In this document: positions 56,301 through 64,000 of the stretch, one piece after another
Layout of the letters: each line of letters starts with the position of its first letter
Position numbering within the stretch: position 1 is the stretch's first letter
NCBI GenBank assembly: GCA_963930645.1
Contig: OZ005648.1
Location: 195,397,304 to 195,461,303, forward strand
DNA: 64,000 bases
Reading direction: 5' to 3'
Origin: Salticus scenicus
Lineage: Eukaryota > Arthropoda > Arachnida > Araneae > Salticidae
Notes under the pieces: generated by a model
Databases searched by the model: none
Told to the model about the DNA's origin: nothing
Seen by the model: the letters and a program-made list of their open reading frames with translations, nothing else
Made by a program: the position numbers and the translations under genes

Positions 56301-58316
56301 GGAGGGGGGGGGGCAAAAAAAATAAAAATAGTGTCAGATCCTTGAAAATTGGTACATAGAGGTTTCCGATACTTACAAATCGATTGCGGATGATTTTGAA
56401 TTTGTAAAATTATTAGGAGGGGCGGGTAAGGGGGTGGGGCAGTAAGGGGGGTATGGGGCAAAAACAAATAGAAATACAGTTAGGCCGTTCAAAATTGGTA
56501 CAGATAGGTTTAAGAGGCCTGCAAGTCGAATGGGGATATTTTCGATTGTGTAAAATTATTAGAAGGGGGGAGGGGAGGGGGGGCGGCAAAAAATAAAAAT
56601 AGTGTCAGATCGTTCAAAATTGGTACATAGAGGTTTTCGATACTTACAAATCGATTGCGGATATTTTTGAATTTGTAAAATTATTAGGAGGGGCGGGTAG
56701 GGGGTGGGGCAGTAAGGGGGGCTATGGGGCAAAAACAAATAGAAATACTGTTAGGCCGTTCAAAATTGGTACAAATATGTTTAAGAGGCCTGCAAGTCGA
56801 ATGGGGATATTTTCGATTGTGTAAAGTTATTAGGAGGGGCGAGAAGGGGGGAAGGGAGGGGAGGGCAAAAAAAATAAAAATAGTGTCAGATCGTTGAAAA
56901 TTGGTACATAGAGGTTTCCGATACTTACAAATCGATTGCGGATGATTTTGAATTTGTAAAATTATTAGGAGGGGCGGGTAAGGGGGTGGGGCAGTAAGGG
57001 GGGGCTATGGAGGAAAAAACAAATAGAAATACAGTTAGGCCTTTCAAAATTGGTACAGATAGGTTTAAGAGGCCTGCAAGTCGAATGGGGATATTTTCGA
57101 TTGTGTAAAATTATTAGAAGGGGGGAGGGGAGGTTGGAACAAAAAATAAAAATAGTGTCAGATCGTTCAAAATTGGTACATAGAGGTTTTCGATACTTAC
57201 AAATCGATTGCGGATATTTTTGAATTTGTAAAATTATTAGGAGGGGCGGGTAGGGGGGTGGGGCAGTAAGGGGGGCTATGGGGCAAAAACAAATAGAAAT
57301 ACTGTTAGGCCGTTTAAAATTGGTACAGATAGGTTTAAGAGGCCTGCAAGTCGAATGGGGATATTTTCGATTGTGTAAAGTTATTAGGAGGGGCGAGAAG
57401 GGGGGAGGGGAGGGGGGCAAAAAAATAAAAATAGTGTCAGATCGTTGAAAATTGGTACATAGAGGTTTTCGATACTTACATATCGATTGCGGATGATTTT
57501 TAATTTGTAAAATTATTAGGAGGGGCGGGTAAGGGGGTGGGGCAGTAAGGGGGGGCTATGGAGGAAAAAACAAATAGAAATACAGTTAGGCCTTTCAAAA
57601 TTGGTACAGATAGGTTTAAGAGGCCTGCAAGTCGAATGGGGATATTTTCGATTGTGTAAAATTATTAGAAGGGGGGAGGGGAGGTTGGAACAAAAAATAA
57701 AAATAGTGTCAGATCGTTCAAAATTGGTACATAGAGGTTTTCGATACTTACAAATCGATTGCGGATATTTTTGAATTTGTAAAATTATTAGGAGGGGCGG
57801 GTAGGGGGGTGGGGCAGTAAGGGGGGCTATGGGGCAAAAACAAATAGAAATACTGTTAGGCCGTTCAAAATTGGTACAGATAGGTTTAAGAGGCCTGCAA
57901 GTCGAATGGGGATATTTTCGATTGTGTAAAGTTATTAGGAGGGGCGAGAAGGGGGGAGGGGAGGGGGGCAAAAAAATAAAAATAGTGTCAGATCGTTCAA
58001 AATTGGTACATAGAGGTTTTCGATACTTACATATCGATTGCGGATGATTTTGAATTTGTAAAATTATTAGGAGGGGCGGGTAGGGGGTGGGGCGGTAAGG
58101 GGGGCTATGGGGCAAAAACAAATAGAAATACAGTTAGGCCGTTCAAAATTGGTACAGATAGGTTGAAGAGGCCTGCATGTCGAATGGGGATATTTTCGAA
58201 AGTGTGAAGTTATTAGGAGGGGCGAGAAGGGGGGAGGGGAGAGGGGGGCAAAAAAATAAAAATACAGTTAGATCGTTCAAAATTGGTATATAGAGGTTTT
58301 CGATACTTACAAATTG
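53371..58316 (+). repeat. ~281-bp dimeric satellite array (about 18 copies)
   Basis: Each unit has two related halves. Half A contains AGTTAGGCCGTTCAAAATTG then GTACAGATAGG; half B contains GTGTCAGATCGTTCAAAATT then GGTACATAGAGG. Both end in TGTAAA-TTATTAGGAGGGGCG and a G-rich run. Unit starts at about 53379, 53665, 53945, 54227, 54507, 54788, 55071, 55351, 55632, 55914, 56174, 56452, 56724, 57007, 57278, 57557, 57829 and 58107 give periods of 260-286 bp, mostly 280-283. Open frames of up to about 200 proline-rich residues on the minus strand, and MGQKQIEIQLGRSKL-type frames on the plus strand, are satellite translations rather than genes. Confidence 0.97.
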
Positions 58317-59192
58317 ATTCTAAGATTCTAAGATTCTAAGACGGAAGGTGGCCGCTCACCACTATGCAGCGGTTTTGAGCGATTTCAACCTTTAGAGAGG
58401 GGCTCCGATGGCACTGTGGTGATTCAAAAGAGCCCGTGTCTAAAGGTTAAACCTCCTCCGTTGTTTATTGCATAAACAGAAAAAAAAAAAAAAGAAAAAA
58501 AAAAAAAAAAGGTTACAGAGGTCGCCAAAGCGGAGCTTTCACACGACATAGGGCGACAAGGAACAAGAATATGAAAAGAAGAACGGAGCCTTGATCCCTC
58601 GCATGGAAAAGCTTGTGAAGAAAAATTGTATGGTCCTCCAAGAGAAAACTTGGTAACTGCCTTGGAAGATTGAAAAATTAGTTGGTCAAATTGGAAAGAT
58701 GCATTAAGAAGTTATAGATTCTGGTTAGTTTCTGACGTAGGGGAAGCCGGGTAACGATATTAAAAAGCCAGTCGTTAGGTTTATTAGGTGGGTTAAGGAT
58801 ACGCCAATCAAGAGTTAGTGGGCATGAGAAAAAGTAATGATTTGCATTACCCTCAGCGCCGCACTCACATTGTGGAGTGCGCGAGCAATGAAACTTGAAG
58901 AGATGTGATTTGAACGGGCCATGGCCCGTTAAGAAGGCTGTTATGGCTGGGGAAAGGTCAAAGTTATAATTTGACACTTTTGGGAGGAGGTTAAACGTAA
59001 ATCTACCTTTAGGAGATGTATCCCAGTATAGCTGCCATTCTTTCTTTAGTCGTCCTTTAAGACATCTTTTGATGTAAGAGGGGGGAAGGGCCAGAACGAA
59101 ATCCACTGCTTCCTTTTTAATGGCAGTTTTTGCTAAGAGATCTGCCATTTCATTGCCCGCGACACCCCTGTGAGCGGAGACATGAGCTAAAG
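58317..59192 (-). mobile_element. 5'-truncated non-LTR retrotransposon in the satellite
   Basis: Satellite sequence breaks at AAATTGATT (58310-58318) and resumes at GCGGATATTTTCG (59193), exactly where the monomer would continue, so the insertion caused little or no loss. On the minus strand it has the end of an ORF2-type protein (58678-59192), a 3' UTR with AATAAA (complement at 58449-58454), a T/A tract (58481-58510), a 19-bp imperfect stem-loop (arms 58387-58405 and 58430-58448), and a terminal TTAGAATC repeated about three times (58317-58341). A short 3' repeat instead of poly(A) is typical of the I/R1-type clades. Confidence 0.85.
58678..59192 (-). CDS. Non-LTR retrotransposon ORF2 end: RNase H plus Cys/His motif
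   Basis: About 171 codons are open to the stop at 58678 with no frameshift. The first block, AHVSAHRGVAGNEMADLLAK, is the end of a type I RNase H domain: the His of the AHRG loop and the last catalytic Asp in NEMAD. The earlier Asp/Glu residues and the whole reverse transcriptase are missing by 5' truncation. Downstream GRLKKEWQLYWD and TAFLTGHGPFKSHLFKF lead to CECGAEGNANHYFFSC, a C-x-C-x7-H-x4-C finger, followed by PLTLDWR. This order is usual in I/R1/Loner-type elements with a C-terminal RNase H. The open frame extends upstream to 59265 only by reading through satellite, so it has no native start. The clean frame suggests a young insertion. Confidence 0.88.
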
Positions 59193-59632
59193 AGAGCGGA
59201 TATTTTCGATTTTGTAAAATTATTAGGAGGGGCGGTAAGGGGGGCGGGGCTATGGGCAAAAACAAATAGAAATACAGTTAGGCCATTCAAAATTGGTACA
59301 GATAGGTTTTAGAGGCCTTCAAATCGAATGGGGATATTTTTGAAAGTGTAAAGTTATTAGAATGGCCGGGGAGGGGGGGGGGCAGAGGGTAAAAAAAAAT
59401 AGAGTTAGATCATTCAAAATTGGTACATCGAGGTTTTCGATACCTACAAATCGATTGCGGATATTTTTGAATTTTTTAAATTATTGGGAGGGGCGGGAAG
59501 GGGGGAGGGAGCGGAAGGGTAAAAAAAATAAAAATAGAGATAGATCGTTCAAAACTGGTGCATAGAGGTTTTTGATACTTACAAATCGATTGCGGATATA
59601 TTCGAATTTGTAAAATTATTAGGGCGCTCATA
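59193..59632 (+). repeat. Satellite array, diverged right-hand portion
   Basis: It continues after the retrotransposon with the remainder of a B half, then one A half (GTTAGGCCATTCAAAATTGG at about 59278) and two B halves (about 59405 and 59542). These units are more diverged than the central ones, as expected at an array edge. Confidence 0.85.
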
Positions 59633-59813
59633 TATATGCATTCGCGCGTGCGCATCGCGCACGGTTCTACACTGCCGAAGGCAGTGGGGACCCGATCAGA
59701 GTTTCTTTTTCTTTTTTTTTTCACATGATAAAAATTAACGCAATTTTGAGAATTCATTAATTATAATGATTCATTTAAAAATCGTGACCAGCGAAGCGGG
59801 CGTAGCCTGCTAG
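59633..59813 (+). other. 3' terminal region of Helitron-like element B
   Basis: Three perfect or near-perfect hairpins: GTGCGC-ATC-GCGCAC (59648-59662), CACTGCC-GAA-GGCAGTG (59670-59686) and the terminal AGCGGGC-GTA-GCCTGCT (59795-59811). All have a 3-nt loop. Between them is a T-rich, AT-rich spacer. Confidence 0.7.
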
Positions 59814-59895
59814 TATCTTATAAAAAAGAAACAGTAATTCATCAAGTTCGTTTTAAAGAATTTCAAGTAAATTTACTTAAAAGTAATATTTTCTG

Positions 59896-59927
<32 letters not shown>

Positions 59928-59971
59928 AAAAACTGAGAAAAATGTATTTGAAACATTCAGGAAATTAAGAA
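59814..59971. other. AT-rich spacer
   Basis: A T-run at about 59898-59923. Nothing else is seen. Confidence 0.6.
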
Positions 59972-60559
59972 TTTACCCAAGAAACACACGAGAGTCGGGC
60001 CTATTACGGACGGCGTACGGCATGCCGAACAGTGATTATGCCCCACATACCACCTCCAGTATCGGTTCCATAAAGTTTTTGTCCTCTCCGTCGCTAAATG
60101 GCATCGGCCCACATTTGGATCAGTGTCGGCAAAATATGTCTTATCCGCGTAACGATAGTCTATGTTTTTAAAACATTAAGTAAAGTACAGTCGGTAACAA
60201 AAATGTCCGAACACTAGCAAAAATTCCTATGTAAAAAAAGTACACTTCATACGGTTTTGTTAGATAAATCCTTATCGAATCATGTTCGTACACTGACTAA
60301 GAACAGGATTCGACAAGGATTTGTTTAACAAAACCGTATGAAGTGTACTTTTTTTACATAGGAATTTTTGCTAGTGTTCGGACACTTTTGTTACCCACTG
60401 TATTTTGGCTCAAAAGCTTATTTCCGATCACAAAACATTCATCTGTTTGCAGACACTGTTACGATTCTGGATCGAGCACACTTTAACGAATAGACCACAT
60501 GGCGTAATTGCCGATACTGAACCGTACAGCTAACTACAATTCTGTGTTTGTTGGGTAAA
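59972..60559. mobile_element. MITE with TTTACCCAA ends, carrying a nested MITE
   Basis: The left end TTTACCCAAGAAACACACG (59972) is mirrored by CTGTGTTTGTTGGGTAAA (60542-60559). Subterminal TTGCCGACACTGATCC (complement, about 60128) and TTGCCGATACTGAACC (about 60509) are also related. Without the nested element it would be about 373 bp. Non-coding. Confidence 0.7.
60188..60400. mobile_element. Palindromic mariner-type MITE, copy 3
   Basis: Starts CAGTCGGTAACAAAAATG and ends CACTTTTGTTACCCACTG, with TA at 60186-60187 and 60401-60402. Full-length inverted repeat around GACTAAGAACAGG. At 213 bp it is nearly the same as copies 1 and 2. Confidence 0.93.
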
Positions 60560-62152
60560 TTTTAATCCGAAAGCAGCAGAGACATTGAACGTACTTTTGA
60601 GAGATTTCAATGAGATTTTTTAGTGTTTATTTCAAAAGTTATTTAAAACAGACTGATTTTTTTTATTATTATTATTTATTTATTTATTATTATTATTATT
60701 TTTTTTTTTAAACATAAGGACTAACGAAGTAAGCAAACTCTACTCGTCTCTAGCATAAATTTGATGAACAGGCATTTAGACAGAAAAATGAATTATTGAA
60801 TTGTATGTTACTATATTTTATTCTTTTCTGAAAATAACGTGCATGTTATTTTAAATAATTTTACAGAAATGCACAGAAGCATATTGATATACTTCAAAAG
60901 AAGCGTGATATTTATTTATGTATAGTTTAATCGTAAAAAAAAATTCCACCGTTTACAAATAAAATACAGAAATAAAGATAAAATATAATATTAAACTAGG
61001 AAGTTATTAAAATTCTAGACTGAACCAATGATCAATCCATTGTCTAATATTTTGCCAGATAGTTATACATAGAACACAAACAAATGTCACAGATGTATGC
61101 ATAAATACATTAATTATGAAAATTACTTGCATTAACCTTACTTTATCAGACTAAATCTTTATACACGAAAAAAAAAAAATATATATATATATATATTTCG
61201 TTTTTAGAGAAGCACTTTACTAAAAAAGATTAAATTTCAAGCACATTAAAAAATTAAAATGGAAATAATATTTTTGTTTTAGGTACCTATATGTTAAATA
61301 ATTTTAGTAAAAAAAAAAAATTTTAATAAAAAGAATTAAAAAAAAAATCAAAGAAAACTTTTTTTAAGTCTTAAACGCCAAACAAACAAAAAAAAAAAAA
61401 AAAAGTGAATTTTTCGTATTGAACTATATTGTTTATATTTATTATAGAATTGTTCAAAATTGCATAAACCTATGAACATAAATACTTAACACTTATTAAA
61501 TTTTTTAAACGGGCAACTTTTTAGCATTCTTTCATAAAAATGTCAGCTATTAAAAAAATAATATAAGGAGATGCTTATCCCATTCTGTAGATTGCTTGTG
61601 TAATGCGAGGTCATTCCTGTTTTATAGGAAGGCTATTAAAGAAAGGAAGTAAACCGTTAAAGTTTTAAATTTAATGAGTTACTTTAAGATAAGGTGCTAG
61701 AAAATACAAAAATAGATCAGGACGTTTTAATCAATTGTAAGTATACGAATTCCTAACACTTTAGTAAAATTAACGGATGTCTATGGACTTTGAAGATACG
61801 GATTCTATTATTTTAAGCTTAATTACAAGATACTCTAAAAAATAAGATCTTAAAGTAAAAAAAAAAAAAAAAAAAAAGATTATATAAAAGCTTATTTTTA
61901 ATGAAATAACATATAAAAAAACTCTCCTGTTGGTAAGGAACTAAAAATAAATCTCTAATTTATTTTCAAACTACTCATTTCTAACTAACAACTAAAATTA
62001 AATTAAAATTCTTTCAAAATAAAATTAAGGTAATATTAACTAACCTTTAATATAATATTAAGGTTCCAATAAAATAAAATTACGATAATATTAATTCACA
62101 TTTAAAATAAAATTAATTTTCAAAATCGTAGTCTTCATTGATTCCGATTTAA

Positions 62153-62195
<43 letters not shown>

Positions 62196-62816
62196 TAAAT
62201 AAATAAGTGGGAAATAATTTTTCAATATTTTGCCCTTGTATTAATTGATTTTTAATCTTTTGTTTCTCCTACGTTCGGTAGATAACAGTATTAATCTCAA
62301 ATGTGAGAAATGATGTTTCAGAGTAAGCCATATGCAGAAGTAACTTTATATTTCTTAGTAGTAACACGTACTCCTTGCTGCTTTGATGACACACTTGCGC
62401 CTAGTTTCTTCTTCTTCTTCTTCTTTTTTTTTTTTTTTTTTTCATATGACCTGAAACAACTATTGCGAGTTTTGCAATCTGTAAAGATCATTTCCAAAGT
62501 TATTTATTTATTAAATCAAGCGTTATTTGAATTTAATCAAGTTAATCAGGTTTAAGTTCTATAAAATGCTACAAACCAAATATTTCTTAAAAAGTACAAG
62601 ATGTTTCTTTTTTTTTTCTTTTTTCAGTTTATTGAATATATGTATGCCTGTTAGCTATTGAAAAATAGTATAGCAATTTTCAAAATAAAATATATAGTAA
62701 ACGTTTAAGAGTTTAGACAAACCATCCATTACCCGACTAACGTAGGAAATGGAAGTATTGTATACGTGCTTCAGATATCCAAGTAACGTGCTCTCTAACG
62801 TAGTTAGGCATTTATC
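60560..62816. other. AT-rich non-coding sequence
   Basis: No gene. An ATT-rich patch (about 60662-60700), A-runs (61859-61877) and an AAT microsatellite (62154-62191). Confidence 0.6.
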
Positions 62817-63084
62817 TACATTGTAAAAAAAAAAAAAAAAAACTGTTAAAAATACAGGAAAAATCTGACAGCTGGGGTGCCAGTATTTCTCCGTGAAATA
62901 TACAGAACAAAACTGTACTTTTAACAAAACACCTGTTTGATTTACAGGATTCCTGTGTAAAATATATGTCAGTAATACAATTTTACGGTTTTAAACTCTA
63001 TATTTGACGGAGAAATATTGGCACCCCAGCTGCCAGATTTTTCCTGTACTTTTAACTTTTTTTTTTTTTTTTTTAAATACAGTA
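62817..63084. mobile_element. MITE with CAGCTGGGGTGCCA hairpin arms
   Basis: The arms (about 62817-62905 and 62995-63084) are inverted copies. ACAGGAAAAATCTGACAGCT then GGGGTGCC on the left mirrors GGCACCCCAGCTGCCAGATT on the right. An A-run at the left matches a T-run at the right. The termini TACATTGTAAA and TTTAAATACAGTA are compatible with a TA-flanked element. Confidence 0.8.
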
Positions 63085-63399
63085 TTTTGTTTTGAAAGCG
63101 TCTTAAAGTACTACGCAGTAAGACACAGTGAGTCACCGTAGTGTAAAATATTTTCTTATCTGCTATGCTTATAGCAATAAAATAAGTCCTTCTGGCTCAG
63201 TGGTAAGAATAACTTGGTTCCTAAGTAGCAGCCAGTTTTGAAAGAAAATGACGAATAAAACTGTATAATAAATTTGCTTGATAGCCTAATGTGGGCTATG
63301 TCGATATTAAATTTAAAAATATCTTACTTTTTTACGGACGTAATATCTTAAAATTTAATATTATTTACATATATTTTACAGTGTGGCAACAGGAAAGAA
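63085..63399. other. Non-coding sequence
   Basis: No gene. TGGCTCAGTGGTAAGA (about 63195) resembles a tRNA box A, but no box B or tRNA fold follows. Confidence 0.5.
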
Positions 63400-64000
63400 T
63401 CTATATATTAATTTGAAACATGTTTTTGTCTGTCTCCACTATATTGGGAGAACTACTTGGTGTAAAAATGTGATTGAGGTGTCTAAAAAAAGGTCTTGGT
63501 CTGTGGATGTGCTATGAAAAGAGAAAAATAAAAAAAAAGTCGAACGGTCCCCCCCCCGGGGGAAAAACGGGCTAAAAACACGTTTACAAGCTTAACTAAG
63601 CTCCAAATTACTTCACAGTGAAGAAATTGTACATATGGGGACTAGCGTCGAATACTAAAAAATCACTTTCTGCGAATTTCGAATTTTCGATTTTAAAGGG
63701 GGAAAAAGGGGGAAAGTAGATTTGGAGGAGGGGGGAAGGGGGGAAATTAGTTTGAGAGGGAAATCCGTTCTAGTCCCACACATGTAGCCCCTCATTTTAA
63801 AGGTCTTGAAATTTCATATCGATTGGGGATGTTTGTATACAATATAATGCGACCCCTGGTGGTGAAAATTGGAACTAGGTGATTTTGCTGTAGACCATAT
63901 CATGTTACATCTTATTTTAAAGGTCTTGGTATTTCCTGACCGTTGGTGATGTTCTTACAGAACACACTGCGCCCCCTGTCGGTGGAAAGTGCAACTAAAG
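63400..64000 (+). mobile_element. Helitron-like 5' end, runs off the window
   Basis: TCTATATATTAATTTGAAAC (63400, after A), then TTTTGTCTGTCTCC resembles the starts at 50622 and 53016. The interior has G-rich patches (about 63698-63745) and a ~120-bp tandem module starting at ATTTTAAAGGTCTTG (63795 and 63915), each carrying a GCGACCCCTGGTGGTG-like motif. The 3' end is not in the window. Confidence 0.5.

Larger units (their letters stand above)
53016..59813 (+). mobile_element. Helitron-like element B filled with satellite
   Basis: The 5' end TCTATATATATAAAAGAGC (53016) follows A and leads into TG/TCTG repeats (about 53039-53072) and CGCTATAGAATCC. The 3' end is AGCGGGC-GTA-GCCTGCT (59795-59811), a 7-bp hairpin with one G:T pair and a 3-nt loop, completed by AG to give CTAG (59810-59813) before T. 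The joined flanks read CTAA/TATC, so insertion between A and T fits Helitron rules. Nearly all of the 6.8 kb is a ~281-bp satellite plus a non-LTR insertion. No Rep/helicase is encoded, so mobility would be in trans. Confidence 0.68.

Noticed and set aside
53771..58121. Proline-rich open frames of up to about 200 residues on the minus strand, and repeated MGQKQIEIQLGRSKL frames on the plus strand.
   Set aside because: They follow the satellite monomer exactly, occur on both strands, and change frame with G-run length. They are satellite translations.
63185..63250. Possible tRNA or SINE (TGGCTCAGTGGTAAGA).
   Set aside because: No box B or acceptor pairing follows within tRNA distance.
1..64000. 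Host protein-coding genes.
   Set aside because: No open frame outside the transposon fragments shows a recognisable domain or exon chain. Small or widely spaced exons cannot be excluded without transcripts.

Overview
The window is AT-rich animal DNA, most likely from an arthropod. An arachnid such as a spider fits best, because tRNA-derived SINEs, Tc1/mariner, piggyBac, Penelope-like and Helitron-type repeats and many microsatellites occur together. That placement rests on the style of the repeats, not on any host gene. I find no convincing host protein-coding gene, tRNA or rRNA gene. Everything that looks coding is a fragment of a transposable element, and nearly all of these are broken.

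Layout. At 1-16 kb lie several diverged interspersed families. They are a tandem-module element (1.0-2.4 kb), a duplicated 0.7-1 kb repeat (5.0-5.95 and 12.5-13.2 kb; the first copy is split by a SINE), and a 4.2-kb element with about 275-bp terminal inverted repeats (7825-12067) that holds a 1.9-kb internal palindrome. At 16.7-20.7 kb two Tc1-like copies face in opposite directions around a 207-bp hairpin, and one carries a nested 2.3-kb piggyBac with a broken transposase. At 22.2-22.9 kb two Penelope-like 3' ends form an inverted pair. At 23.8-25.1 kb are two MITE-type elements. From 25.1 to 32.0 kb I see only AT-rich sequence and simple repeats. At 32-33.1 kb are two pogo/Tigger transposase C-terminal fragments. 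At 33.5-38.3 kb are more MITEs and hairpin-ended elements. At 39-45.7 kb are SINEs, a CGGGT-rich array and further nested copies. At 47.5-48.3 kb a foldback element adjoins an array of 26-bp palindromes. At 49.3-49.9 kb is a deleted mariner. At 50.6-59.8 kb are two Helitron-like elements in tandem; the second (53016-59813) is filled by about 19 copies of a ~281-bp satellite that is itself interrupted by a 5'-truncated non-LTR retrotransposon. At 60-64 kb are MITEs and a Helitron-like 5' end that runs off the window.

The mobile elements are layered, and several insertions can be dated relative to each other: SINE into an older repeat, piggyBac into Tc1, MITE into a hairpin-ended element, non-LTR into satellite. 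The most unusual signals are (1) the Helitron-like element whose body is a satellite with higher-order structure, (2) a group of elements that share a 5' hairpin and a 3' hairpin but have unrelated interiors, and (3) arrays of short palindromes with GGCAC/GTGCC arms.
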